Below are positions 17,601-26,194 of a DNA stretch of 34,733 bases, in pieces (positions within the stretch are counted from its first letter, which is position 1; each line of letters starts with the position of its first letter). The stretch covers positions 1 to 34,733 of the forward strand of contig JAPWHR010000028.1 in assembly GCA_027214345.1 (NCBI GenBank), read 5' to 3'. The DNA comes from Comamonadaceae bacterium G21597-S1 (lineage in GTDB: Bacteria > Pseudomonadota > Gammaproteobacteria > Burkholderiales > Burkholderiaceae_C). The notes beneath the pieces were generated by a model. That model had not been told where the DNA came from. It did not search any database and saw only the letters and a program-made list of their open reading frames with translations. The translations under genes were made by a program, and so were the position numbers.

Positions 17601-20600
17601 GCATCGTCGAGCGACTTGCTCGACTTCGATTTTGGCGTTGAGCCCGGCACGTCGGAGCCCGAGGCGCTCGCGCCCGGGGAGCAGGCCGACATCGAGACCG
17701 AACGCGGCGCGCTGCTGGCCTTTGATGGCAGCGACGGCGCACCGGGCGCCGGCGCCGTGCATGGAGGCGATGCCGACGCACTGAGCGACGATGGGCAGGA
17801 CGAGCAGGTCAAGGTCATCGGCGACCTGCGCATCGGCATCCCGCTCTACAACGTCTACCTGAACGAGGCCGACGAGTGGTCGCGCCGGCTGCTGACCGAG
17901 CTCAGCGAATGGGCGCTGGAGCTCGACCAGCCCATGCCCGAGTCGACGGTCGGACTGGCGCATGCGCTGGGCGGCAGCTCGGCCACCGTGGGTTTCACGG
18001 CCGTCGCCGATCTGGCACGGCTGCTCGAGCAGGCGCTGGCGCGGGTACGCGCGCACCGCGTGGGCCTGCCTGAGCATGCCCGCATCTTCAACCTCGCGGC
18101 CGACGACATCCGCCGCCTGCTGCACCAGTTCGCCGCCGGTTTCCTGAAGGAGGCCGATCCGACCATCGCGCCGGCGCTGCGGTCGGTGCTCCATGCCGAC
18201 CTGGCCGCCGAAGTGGCCACCGCCACCGCGGCCGCCGGCGCCGTGGCGCCCCAGGCCGCCAATGACGAGCCGCCAGCGGCTGACGCCGCCATGCCGGAAG
18301 GTGCCGGCGCCGACGAGCCGGCGGGAGCCGCTCCGCTCATCGTCGCCACCGACGAACACTCCGACGCGGTCGATGCGCTCGATGCCGACCTGTTCCCGAT
18401 CTTCGAGGAAGAGGCGGCCGACCTGTTCCCCAAGCTCGGGTCCGCGCTGCGCCAATGGCTGGCCCGGCCCGACGACCGTGCGGCCCGTACCGAGGCCTTG
18501 CGTGTGCTGCACACGCTCAAGGGCAGTGCGCGGCTGGCCGGTGCGATGCGCCTGGGCGACCTGACGCACCGCATGGAATCGGCGATCGAGGCGCTGGGTT
18601 CCGAGTCGGTGTCGGCGGGCCGGGTCGAACCGATGCTGGGCCGGTTCGACAACCTGCAGTCGCTGTTCGACGGCCTGTGCGCGTTCGTGCGTCGGCGCAA
18701 GGACGCGCCAGCCACCGAGGAAGCGGCGGATACGGCCGGTCCGGTGATGGTCGACGTGGCCACGGCCGACACCCGCCAGGGCGCACAGCCGACGATGCCC
18801 GAGCGGCGCTCGCGCGAACGCTCGCCCGGCGCGGCTGGCCCGGTGCGCGCTGCCATGGCGCAGAGCGTGCGGGTTGCGGCGCCGCTGCTCGACCGCCTGG
18901 TCAACCAGGCCGGCGAAGTCATCATCACGCGCTCGCGCATGGACGGCCGGGTGGCCCAGATGCGCGCCTCGCTCAAGGACCTGACCGGCAATCTGGACCG
19001 GCTGCGCGAGCAGCTGCGCGAGATCGAGCTGCAGTCCGAGACCCAGATGCAGTCGCGCATGGCGCAGGCCAAGGACCAGGCACGCGACTTCGATCCGCTC
19101 GAGTTCGACCGCTTCACGCGGGTGCAGGAGCTCACGCGCATCATGGCCGAGTCGGTGTCCGACGTGGCCACGGTGCAGCGCCAGCTGCAGCGCGCCATGC
19201 AGGGCGCCGAGGACGACCTGATCGCCCAGGCGCGCCAGGCGCGCGAATTGCAGCGCGACCTGCTGCGCACCCGGATGATCGAGTTCGAGTCGGTCTCCGA
19301 GCGCCTGTACGGCGTGGTGCGCCAGACCGCCAAGGGCGTGGGCAAGCAGGTCAAGCTCGACATCGTGGGCGGCTCGATGGAACTCGACCGCAGCGTGCTC
19401 GATCGCATGGTGCCGGCGTTCGAGCACATGCTGCGCAACGCCATCGACCACGGCATCGAGAACCCGCAGCGGCGCGAAGCCGCTGGCAAGCCGGCCACCG
19501 GCACCATCACGATTGCGTTGCAGCAGGAAGGCAACGACGTGTCGGTGACCTTCTCCGACGATGGCGGCGGGCTGGACCTGACCCGCATCCGCGCCAAGGC
19601 CGTGGCCAGGGGCCTGATCGCGGCCTACCAGGAGCTGGGCGAAGACGAGACCGCCAACCTGGTGTTTGCACCCGGTTTCTCCACGGCCGAGAACGTCACC
19701 GAACTTTCGGGCCGGGGCATCGGGCTCGACGTCGTGCGATCCGAGGTCGACGCGCTCGGCGGGCGCATCGAGACCACCAGCGAGCTCGGACGCGGCACGC
19801 AGTTCAAGCTTGTCGTGCCCCTGACTACCGCGGTGACGCAGGTGGTGATGTTGCGCCTGGGCGAGATGGCCATGGGCGTGCCGTCCAACCTGGTCGAGAT
19901 CGTGCGCCGGGTCCCGGCGGCGCAGGTCGAGCAGGCCTACCAGTCCCATGTGTTCGAGCACGGCGGCGAGCAGGTGCCGTTTTTCTGGTCGGGCGCCTTG
20001 CTGCAGGTCTCGGGTGCCAGCGGCGCGCCGGCGCCGAAACACCTGCCGGTGCTGCTGTTCCGCAGCGCGGGCCGCCGGGTCGCCGTGCATGTCGACGAGG
20101 TGCTGGGCAACCAGGAGGTGGTGGTCAAGAACCTCGGGCCGCAGCTCTCGCGCATGCCTGGCCTCACCGGCATGTCGGTGCTGGCCTCCGGTGCCGTGGT
20201 GCTGATCTACAACCCGGTGGCGCTGGCCACGGTGTACGGCGAGGCGGCGCTGCAGATGCAGGCCAGCGCACGCCAGGCCCGTGCTGCGGCGAGCGCCGAG
20301 GCCGAGGCCGGCACGCCGCAGGCGGCGGCGCCGGCCGCTGGCGTCGTGACACCGCTGGTGATGGTGGTCGACGATTCGATCACGGTGCGCCGGGTCACGC
20401 AGCGCCTGTTGTTGCGCGAGGGTTACCGGGTCGTGCTGGCCAACGACGGCCTGCAGGCCCTGGCCAAGCTGCAGGAGGAACTGCCGGCCGTGGTGTTGTC
20501 CGACATCGAGATGCCGCGCATGGACGGCTTCGACCTAGCGCGCAACATCCGCGGCGACGATCGCATGCGCGGCCTTCCCATCATCATGATCACGTCGCGC

Positions 20601-20738
20601 ATCGCCGAAAAACACCGCGAGATGGCGACCGAACTCGGTGTCGACCACTACCTTGGCAAGCCGTACGCGGAAGACGAGCTGCTGGGTCTGTTGCGGCACT
20701 ACTGCGCCGTTCCGGTGCAGGCCGAGGTGCCGGCCTGA
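14643..20738 (+). CDS. chpA: ChpA, CheA-like histidine kinase with receiver domain
   Basis: 2031 aa. ChpA autophosphorylates on Hpt histidines and passes phosphate to PilG and PilH. N-terminal helical regions (about 1-180 and 440-580) look like Hpt relics without the HxxKG motif. Canonical Hpt histidines are H662 (FHTLKGS) and H1290 (LHTLKGS); H1107 is in a degenerate HALGGS. An Ala/Pro/Glu-rich linker spans about 755-1040. The kinase core starts at about 1410: N box HMLRNAIDH (1595-1603), G1 DDGGG (about 1639), G2 GRGIGLD (about 1694). A CheW-like domain follows, then a REC domain (about 1905-2025) with D1954 and a KPY lysine. P. aeruginosa ChpA is longer (about 2470 aa) with more Hpt/Xpt modules. 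An A11 tract lies at 17579-17589. Confidence 0.94.
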   Translation: MQTLSTPAAESDMTATDLGPLAWVLDELRKSLDGASKALRRFVRDAELARGNDLAELDASQLRIARQQLHQAVGALEMVGLGAPAKLLRAMEALAQKFVARPELCSDDAANKVERASFALTEYLEGVLKGRQTSAVALFPQYRDVLDLVGGDRVHPADLWSFEWRWIDAVVPGGIPPLQYEAAVRARVDQAVLKVVRDGDPVAAGMMSQVSRGLAAAATELEPRVFWKISAAFFEAVRLGLCPTDVYVKRTASRVITQYATLARGESGVIDRLAQDLMFYCAHAVPAQESDAPVLTAVRAAYGLSQAGAIDYTRSQFGRFDPALLAQARKRIAAATETWAALAGGETGRIKQASEQFAAVAESMQKLHPESAELGRALMRAVDTTSRTGEPPNAGVAMEVATSVLYLEAAYEDLDPSDTQMATRCARLAQRLDHVISGAQPEPLEPWMEELYRRVSDRQTMGSVVDELRNTLAQVETSLDQFFRDPQDRTPLLEVPGRLAQMRGVFSVLGLDQASTAARRMRDNVEQFLVDQVQDGATGVFEKLGNSLGAMGFLVDMLSYQRALAKQLFIYDEDTGEFRPLMGREKAQALGTAQAEPAPVAAPVAPAAAPAPVAESEEDIEMREIFLEEAREVVQTGLQAVAALDEVPNNLGEQTTLRRAFHTLKGSSRMVGLVDFGEAAWAMEQLINTWLAEQKPASAQLRQLSGEAMRQFGEWVEDIASGQAARWSSQPFRKAADALRVNDELIALESPAGAAAPEAETTAAVDAAAADAVAAAPAPVEAAETAEPASSGTTAPAFVDSRGPAEMGGEPAESVEPAEMSTAGAEQAAVSDPVAAEPAAPEQVQEAQEAQEAGGRQDFASTEMFMSSQLPAQPPEPVEPIEQASALDFDPTEMFEPSQQPDWQNAVAEPAASALPSAEPQQQPPTEPPAAPVAETPVAQPPVSEPLDAAAGFQSTRTFGDSESPPGEDTTTTEGADTPKKKIGSDASSSDLLDFDFGVEPGTSEPEALAPGEQADIETERGALLAFDGSDGAPGAGAVHGGDADALSDDGQDEQVKVIGDLRIGIPLYNVYLNEADEWSRRLLTELSEWALELDQPMPESTVGLAHALGGSSATVGFTAVADLARLLEQALARVRAHRVGLPEHARIFNLAADDIRRLLHQFAAGFLKEADPTIAPALRSVLHADLAAEVATATAAAGAVAPQAANDEPPAADAAMPEGAGADEPAGAAPLIVATDEHSDAVDALDADLFPIFEEEAADLFPKLGSALRQWLARPDDRAARTEALRVLHTLKGSARLAGAMRLGDLTHRMESAIEALGSESVSAGRVEPMLGRFDNLQSLFDGLCAFVRRRKDAPATEEAADTAGPVMVDVATADTRQGAQPTMPERRSRERSPGAAGPVRAAMAQSVRVAAPLLDRLVNQAGEVIITRSRMDGRVAQMRASLKDLTGNLDRLREQLREIELQSETQMQSRMAQAKDQARDFDPLEFDRFTRVQELTRIMAESVSDVATVQRQLQRAMQGAEDDLIAQARQARELQRDLLRTRMIEFESVSERLYGVVRQTAKGVGKQVKLDIVGGSMELDRSVLDRMVPAFEHMLRNAIDHGIENPQRREAAGKPATGTITIALQQEGNDVSVTFSDDGGGLDLTRIRAKAVARGLIAAYQELGEDETANLVFAPGFSTAENVTELSGRGIGLDVVRSEVDALGGRIETTSELGRGTQFKLVVPLTTAVTQVVMLRLGEMAMGVPSNLVEIVRRVPAAQVEQAYQSHVFEHGGEQVPFFWSGALLQVSGASGAPAPKHLPVLLFRSAGRRVAVHVDEVLGNQEVVVKNLGPQLSRMPGLTGMSVLASGAVVLIYNPVALATVYGEAALQMQASARQARAAASAEAEAGTPQAAAPAAGVVTPLVMVVDDSITVRRVTQRLLLREGYRVVLANDGLQALAKLQEELPAVVLSDIEMPRMDGFDLARNIRGDDRMRGLPIIMITSRIAEKHREMATELGVDHYLGKPYAEDELLGLLRHYCAVPVQAEVPA
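17579..17589 (+). repeat. A11 homopolymer inside chpA
   Basis: Eleven consecutive A residues, coding for P-K-K-K-I in the flexible linker at about residues 980-983, in a gene that is otherwise strongly G+C rich. The frame is open across it. Loss of one A would give a stop at 17784; gain of one would stop no later than 18073. Either removes the second canonical Hpt, the kinase core and the receiver. Confidence 0.9.
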
Positions 20739-20759
20739 GTCCGCGTCCGGGGCCCGTCG

Positions 20760-22268
20760 TCAGCGACGGCTCCGGCGCACGGCCGTAGCCTCGGCGTCCG
20801 GCTTGGGCACTCGCACCACAGCATAACGCGCCAGCGTCTGCTCGCGCGCCTCGTCATGGTCGACGATCGGGCGCGGATAGTTCTCGCCCAGCCGCACCCC
20901 GGCCGCGGCCAGCTCGACCTCGCCGCAGCGCCACGGAGCATGGATGGCCGAGGCCGGCAACGCGGCCAGCTGCGGCAGGTAACGCGCGATGAACCTGCCC
21001 TGGGGGTCGAACTTCTCGCTCTGGCGGATCGGATTGAAGATCCGGAACCAGGGCTGGGCGTCGCAGCCGCTCGAGGCCACCCACTGCCAGCCGCCGTTGT
21101 TGGCCGCCAGGTCGAAGTCGTTGAGATGCTCGGCGAAATACCGTTCGCCCCGGCGCCAGTCGATGCCCAGGTCCTTGACCAGGAAACTGCCGGCCACCAT
21201 GCGCAGGCGGTTGTGCATGTAGCCGGTCTGGTTGATCTGCGCCATCGCGGCATCGACGATCGGGTACCCGGTGCGCCCCTCGCACCAGGCCTGGAACAAG
21301 GCGTCGGCCTTGGCGCCATGGCGCCAGCGGATCGCATCGAACGCCGGCTTGAAGCTCGACTGCGCGACATGCGGGAAATGCGTCAGGATCTGGAAATAGA
21401 ACTCGCGCCAGATCAGCTCGCCGAGCCAGACCGATGCTCCCGCACTGCCGGCGATGCTGGCGTGCAGCGCGGCCGCCGCGAGCCGGCGCACGGAGATGGT
21501 GCCGAAGCGCAGGTGCACGCCCAGGTAACTCGGGCCCTTGACCGCCGGGAAGTCGCGCGTCTCGTGGTACTGGTCCATGCGCTCGATGAACTCGGCGAAC
21601 AGGCTGCGCGCCCCGGTGCTGCCGGTGGGAATACGCAGCCGCGACAGGTTGGTTTTCTCGAAACCGATCTCGGCCAGCGTGGGCACCGGCTGGCGCATGG
21701 CCGGCGGGCGCGCGGCCAGCGCATCGGCATGGGCCTGGACATCGTGGCTGCGCAGGTGGTGCTCGTCGACCAGCGCCAGCCAGGCCTTCTTGTACGGCGT
21801 GAACACGGTATAGGGCGTGCCGGTGCGCGTGAGCAGCTCGCGCTGCTCGAACACCACCTGGTCCTTGACCATGTGCATCGCAATGCCGCAGCGGGCCAGC
21901 GCGCCCAGCACCTGGCGGTCGCGTTCGATCGCCTGGGGTTCGTAGTCATGGGCGGCGAACACCGCCTGCACGCCAAGTTCGCGCGCCAGCGTGGTGATGG
22001 TTTCGACGGCCGCGCCCTGGCGCGCGATCAGGCCGGCGTGCGGATTGCCGCCGGCCTCGCGCAGCGCCTGGTCCAGGTCGACCAGGGACTCGCGGATGAA
22101 CTCGACGCGTCGGTCCGCGCGCGGCAGCGGATCGAGGATGCCGGAGTCGAACACGAACGCGCAATGGACGTGGCGGCACGAGGCCAGTGCCAGGTGCAGC
22201 GCCGCGTTGTCGTCGACGCGCAGATCGCGTCGCAGCCAGACCAGGCCGGTGTCGAAGGCTTTGTTCAT
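20760..22268 (-). CDS. phrB: Deoxyribodipyrimidine photolyase (class I)
   Basis: 502 aa. It is a light-driven flavoenzyme that splits cyclobutane pyrimidine dimers. The N-terminal antenna-binding alpha/beta domain starts LVWLRRDLRVDDNAALHLAL. The FAD domain shows GARSLFAEFI, the GELIWREFYFQIL segment (about 283-295), and TGYPIVDAAMAQINQTGYMHNRLRMVAGSFLVKDLGIDWRRGERYFAEHLNDFDLAANNGGWQWVASSGCDAQPWFRIFNP (about 333-413). Which antenna cofactor is used cannot be told. The open frame extends upstream into yqgE antisense; ATG 22268 gives the family N-terminus. It converges on chpA (21 bp) and diverges from yqgE (21 bp). Confidence 0.95.
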   Translation of the reverse strand: MNKAFDTGLVWLRRDLRVDDNAALHLALASCRHVHCAFVFDSGILDPLPRADRRVEFIRESLVDLDQALREAGGNPHAGLIARQGAAVETITTLARELGVQAVFAAHDYEPQAIERDRQVLGALARCGIAMHMVKDQVVFEQRELLTRTGTPYTVFTPYKKAWLALVDEHHLRSHDVQAHADALAARPPAMRQPVPTLAEIGFEKTNLSRLRIPTGSTGARSLFAEFIERMDQYHETRDFPAVKGPSYLGVHLRFGTISVRRLAAAALHASIAGSAGASVWLGELIWREFYFQILTHFPHVAQSSFKPAFDAIRWRHGAKADALFQAWCEGRTGYPIVDAAMAQINQTGYMHNRLRMVAGSFLVKDLGIDWRRGERYFAEHLNDFDLAANNGGWQWVASSGCDAQPWFRIFNPIRQSEKFDPQGRFIARYLPQLAALPASAIHAPWRCGEVELAAAGVRLGENYPRPIVDHDEAREQTLARYAVVRVPKPDAEATAVRRSRR

Positions 22269-22277
22269 GGGGACCGC

Positions 22278-22283
22278 TAAAAT
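22278..22283 (+). promoter_or_regulatory. -10 element of yqgE, implying a leaderless transcript
   Basis: TAAAAT ends 6 nt before the ATG at 22290, so transcription would start at or near the start codon. There is no Shine-Dalgarno sequence in the 21-bp gap. A clear -35 is not visible. If translation starts at the second ATG (22296), the leader would be 6 nt. Confidence 0.4.
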
Positions 22284-22289
22284 TCCTCG

Positions 22290-22889
22290 ATGCCCATGGA
22301 TTCTGCGCCCATCAACCTGACGAATCATTTCCTGATCGCCATGCCCGGGCTCGACGATGCGTCTTTCGCGCGCAGCGTGGTCTATGTGTGCGAACACAGC
22401 GAGCGCGGTGCGCTGGGCCTGGTCATCAACAAGCCCAGCGACATCAACCTCAAGGGCTTGTTCGACAAGGTGCAGTTGCCGCTGGGCCGCGACGACCTGC
22501 AGCAGCTGCCGGTGTTCCAGGGCGGGCCGGTGCAGACCGACCGCGGCTTCGTGTTGCACGAGGCCTTCTTCGCCGAGGTCGACAAGCCGGACGAGCCGGT
22601 GTACGCGTCCACCATGTCCATCCCCGGCGGGCTGGAGATGACCACGTCCAAGGACGTGCTCGAGGCCTTGTCCACCGGCAACGGTCCGCGGCGGGTGCTG
22701 GTGTCGCTCGGGTATTCAGCCTGGGGCGAAGGCCAGCTCGAATCCGAACTGGGCGACAACAGCTGGCTTACGGTCGATGCCGACCTGTCGGTGATCTTCG
22801 ACACGCCGGTGGACCAGCGTTACGACAAGGCGCTGGAGTTGCTCGGCCTGCAGGTCTGGATGTTGTCGCCGCAGGCCGGTCATGCCTGA
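22290..22889 (+). CDS. yqgE: YqgE/AlgH family protein
   Basis: 199 aa. This is a conserved family (UPF0301) with no firm biochemical activity; AlgH was named from Pseudomonas alginate regulation. Typical stretches: NLTNHFLIAMPGLDDASFARSVVYVCEHSERGALGLVINKP (9-49), VFQGGPVQTDRGFVLH (about 74-89), LGYSAWGEGQLESELGDNSWL (about 141-161). A cytoplasmic protein. It is the first gene of the yqgE-ruvX-pyrR-pyrB-pyrC'-plsC operon and overlaps ruvX by 8 bp. The ATG at 22296 is an alternative start. AlgH is a synonym. Confidence 0.94.
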   Translation: MPMDSAPINLTNHFLIAMPGLDDASFARSVVYVCEHSERGALGLVINKPSDINLKGLFDKVQLPLGRDDLQQLPVFQGGPVQTDRGFVLHEAFFAEVDKPDEPVYASTMSIPGGLEMTTSKDVLEALSTGNGPRRVLVSLGYSAWGEGQLESELGDNSWLTVDADLSVIFDTPVDQRYDKALELLGLQVWMLSPQAGHA

Positions 22890-23309
22890 GGCCGCGCTGC
22901 AGGCGCAGCAGCCGCCGGTGCGCGCGGACCTGCAGAGTTTCCTCGCGCTGGACTTCGGTACCCGGCGCACCGGCGTCGCGTTCGGCACGCGTTTGCTGGG
23001 CCAGGCCCGGCCGCTGCCCACGATCCATGCGCGCGAGACGCAGCAGCGCCTGGAGCGGGTCGCGCAGCAGATCGCCGAATGGCAGCCGCAGGCCCTGGTG
23101 GTCGGTGTGCCGCTGCATCCCGATGGAGCCGAACACGAGAACACCCGGCTGGCGCGCAAGTTCGCGCGCGGCCTGCGCGGCCGTTTCCAACTGCCGGTGT
23201 ACGAGGTCGACGAGCGTTACAGCACGACCGAAGCCGTGTCCGACGGCGCGCGCGACCCCGATGCCGGCGCGGCCTGCATCATCCTCGAACAGTTTCTGCG
23301 GAGTCTTCC

Positions 23310-23313
<4 letters not shown>
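22882..23313 (+). CDS. ruvX: Holliday junction resolvase-like protein RuvX (YqgF)
   Basis: 143 aa. An RNase H-fold nuclease of the YqgF family, linked to processing of 16S pre-rRNA ends and proposed as an alternative Holliday junction resolvase. Active-site acid D24 lies in FLALDFGTRRTGVAFG; VVGVPLHPDG (about 73-82) and VDERYSTTEA (about 110-119) are the other motifs. Seventeen residues precede the domain. It overlaps yqgE by 8 bp and shares ATGA with pyrR, so the three genes are translationally coupled. Confidence 0.94.
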
Positions 23314-23852
<539 letters not shown>

Positions 23853-23919
23853 GGGCCGCCACCGGGCGACGTGCCCGCGCGGCGTGAGCCGGCCACCCGA
23901 GCAGAAGAAAGAACCCAGC

Positions 23920-24885
23920 GTGTTGTACCGACGTAATCCCCAGCTCAACAAGAACGGCGAACTGGTTCACCTGTTGTCCGTCGAAGGCCTGCCGGCCGAC
24001 ATCCTGCGCCAGGTGCTGGACACGGCCGAGAACTTCGTCAGCGTCAACGACCGCGAGGTCAAGAAGGTGCCGCTGCTGCGCGGGCGCAGCGTGTTCAACC
24101 TGTTCTTCGAGAACTCCACCCGCACCCGCACCACGTTCGAGATCGCGGCCAAGCGGCTCAGCGCCGACGTCATCAACCTGGACATCGCGCGTTCGTCGGC
24201 GTCCAAGGGCGAGTCGCTGCTCGACACCATCGCCAACCTGAGCGCGATGGCGGCCGACATCTTCGTCGTGCGCCACAGCGAGTCGGGTGCGCCCTACCTG
24301 ATCGCCAAACACGTGGCGCCGCACGTGCACGTGATCAACGCCGGCGACGGCCGCCATTCGCACCCGACGCAAGGCCTGCTGGACATGTTCACGATCCGGC
24401 ACTACAAGAAAGACTTCTCCAACCTGACGGTGGCCATCGTCGGCGACGTGCTGCATTCGCGCGTGGCGCGCTCCGACATCCACGGCCTGACCACGCTGGG
24501 CGCGGCCGAGGTGCGGGTGGTCGGCCCCAAGACCCTGGTGCCGGCCGACCTGGCGCAGATGGGTGTGCGCGTGTGCCACAACCTGAAGGAAGGCATCCGC
24601 GACTGCGACGTCATCATCATGCTGCGGCTGCAGAACGAACGCATGAGCGGCGCGCTGCTGCCGTCGGCGCAGGAGTATTTCATGAGTTACGGCCTGACGC
24701 GCGAGATGCTGCAACTGGCCAAGCCGGATGCCATCGTCATGCACCCGGGGCCGATCAACCGCGGCGTCGAGATCGCCTCCGAGGTGGTCGACGGCACGCA
24801 GAGCGTGATCCTGCCGCAGGTGACCTTCGGCATCGCCGTGCGCATGGCGGTGATGAGCCTGGTCGCGGGCAACGAGTCGAATTGA
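23920..24885 (+). CDS. pyrB: Aspartate carbamoyltransferase catalytic subunit
   Basis: 321 aa from GTG 23920 ([23 protein letters not shown]). It condenses carbamoyl phosphate with aspartate, the committed step of pyrimidine synthesis. Motifs: carbamoyl-phosphate loop STRTRTTFE (66-74), SASKGES (93-99), HPTQGLLD (148-155), MLRLQNER and HPGPINRG. Length is typical. No pyrI regulatory subunit gene is nearby; instead the next gene is a dihydroorotase-like protein, the class A ATCase arrangement of Pseudomonas and relatives. The upstream part of the open frame overlaps pyrR and is not coding in this frame. Confidence 0.96.
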   Translation: MLYRRNPQLNKNGELVHLLSVEGLPADILRQVLDTAENFVSVNDREVKKVPLLRGRSVFNLFFENSTRTRTTFEIAAKRLSADVINLDIARSSASKGESLLDTIANLSAMAADIFVVRHSESGAPYLIAKHVAPHVHVINAGDGRHSHPTQGLLDMFTIRHYKKDFSNLTVAIVGDVLHSRVARSDIHGLTTLGAAEVRVVGPKTLVPADLAQMGVRVCHNLKEGIRDCDVIIMLRLQNERMSGALLPSAQEYFMSYGLTREMLQLAKPDAIVMHPGPINRGVEIASEVVDGTQSVILPQVTFGIAVRMAVMSLVAGNESN

Positions 24886-24898
24886 GGCGCGAGCAGTC

Positions 24899-26194
24899 AT
24901 GAAGATACTGATCAAGGGCGGCAGGGTCATCGACCCCGCGAGCGGGCTCGACCAGACCTGCGACGTGGCGGTGGCCGCGGGCCGCATCGTCGCCATCGGC
25001 GACGTGCCGGCGGATTTTCATCCGAACAAGATCGTCGATGCGGGCCAGTGCGTGGTCGCGCCCGGACTGGTCGATCTGGCCGTGCGGTTGCGCGAGCCGG
25101 GCCACGAACACGCCCACATGCTGCAGTCGGAGATGGCGGCGGCGGTGGCCGGCGGCGTGACCAGCCTGGTCTGCCCGCCCGACACCGACCCGGTGCTCGA
25201 CGAACCCGGCCTGGTCGAGATGCTGCGTTTTCGCTCCGAAAAACTGCACCAGTGCCGCGTGTTCCCGCTTGGCGCGCTGACACGCGGCCTGCGCGGCGAG
25301 GTGCTGACCGAGATGGTGTCGCTGACCCAGGCCGGCTGCATCGGCTTCGGTCAGGCCGATGTTCCCTTGCCCACGCTGCAGATGCTGTTGCGCGCGCTTC
25401 AATACGCCAGCACCTTCGGCTACACCGTGTGGCTGCGCCCGCAGGACCGCGACCTGGGCACGGGCGTCGTTGCCAGCGGACCGCTGGCCACACGCATGGG
25501 CCTGTCCGGCGTGCCGGTGGCGGCCGAGACCATCGCCATCTTCAGCATCGTCGAGTTGATGCGCTCAAGCGGCGCACGCGTGCACCTGTGCCGCATCAGC
25601 AGCGCGGCCGGCCTGGAACTGGTGCGCCAGGCCAAGGCCGAAGGCCTGCCGCTGACCTGCGACGTCAGCATCCACTCGCTGCACCTGATCGACACCGACA
25701 TCGGTTATTTCGACAGCCGTTCCCACCTCAAGCCGCCGCTGCGCCAGCAGCGCGACCGCGACGCGATCGGCCGGGCACTGGCCGACGGCACCGTCGATGC
25801 GCTGGTGTCCGACCACAGCCCGGTCGACGAAGACCAGAAGACGCTGCCGTTCGCCGAAAGCGAGGCGGGTGCCAGCGCCGTCGAACTGCTGCTCGGCATG
25901 GCCCTCAAGTGGGCCGATGGCAGCGGTGTCGACCTGCGCCGCGCCCTGCAGGTGCTGACCAGCGCGCCGGCCGCCATCATGGCCGGCGGGAACGATGCCG
26001 CGCCGGCGGGCGGCGCCGGTCGGCTCGTCGTCGGCGGCGTGGCCGACCTGTGTGTCTACGATCCGCAGGCCGAATGGGTGATCAATGCGGACAACCTGCG
26101 CAGCCAGGGCAAACACACGCCGTTCTCGGGTTATGCGCTGCGCGCGAAGGTGCGTTGCACCATCGTGGGCGGCTACCTCGCGTTCGAAGCGTGA
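24899..26194 (+). CDS. Dihydroorotase-like protein PyrC' (probably inactive)
   Basis: 431 aa, amidohydrolase superfamily, class I dihydroorotase type. The fold signatures remain (MKILIKGGRVIDPASGL, VAPGLVDL, LREPGHE, LVSDHSP) but metal ligands are lost: the HxH of PGLIDxHVHLREPG is A-V-R here (about 60-65); the LRPQDRDL region lacks the histidine usual in HCED; HLCRISSAAG has R for H. The Asp in SDHSP remains. In Pseudomonas such PyrC' proteins are non-catalytic and hold the ATCase dodecamer together. Its place 13 bp after pyrB supports that role. The catalytic enzyme is pyrC at 2361-3446. Stop overlaps plsC (GTGA). Confidence 0.92.
   Translation: MKILIKGGRVIDPASGLDQTCDVAVAAGRIVAIGDVPADFHPNKIVDAGQCVVAPGLVDLAVRLREPGHEHAHMLQSEMAAAVAGGVTSLVCPPDTDPVLDEPGLVEMLRFRSEKLHQCRVFPLGALTRGLRGEVLTEMVSLTQAGCIGFGQADVPLPTLQMLLRALQYASTFGYTVWLRPQDRDLGTGVVASGPLATRMGLSGVPVAAETIAIFSIVELMRSSGARVHLCRISSAAGLELVRQAKAEGLPLTCDVSIHSLHLIDTDIGYFDSRSHLKPPLRQQRDRDAIGRALADGTVDALVSDHSPVDEDQKTLPFAESEAGASAVELLLGMALKWADGSGVDLRRALQVLTSAPAAIMAGGNDAAPAGGAGRLVVGGVADLCVYDPQAEWVINADNLRSQGKHTPFSGYALRAKVRCTIVGGYLAFEA

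Noticed and set aside
14652-20090. 1812-codon open frame antisense to chpA
   Set aside because: It is a shadow of G+C-rich codon use in chpA: its composition is His/Arg/Gly/Leu-rich with no recognisable domain, and the plus-strand product has clear domains throughout.
18455-20788. 777-codon plus-strand frame inside chpA
   Set aside because: Arg/Gly/Ala-rich shadow in the +2 frame of the kinase domains.
23853-23919. PyrR-type attenuator upstream of pyrB
   Set aside because: The 67-bp gap shows no clear antiterminator/terminator pair or PyrR binding loop.
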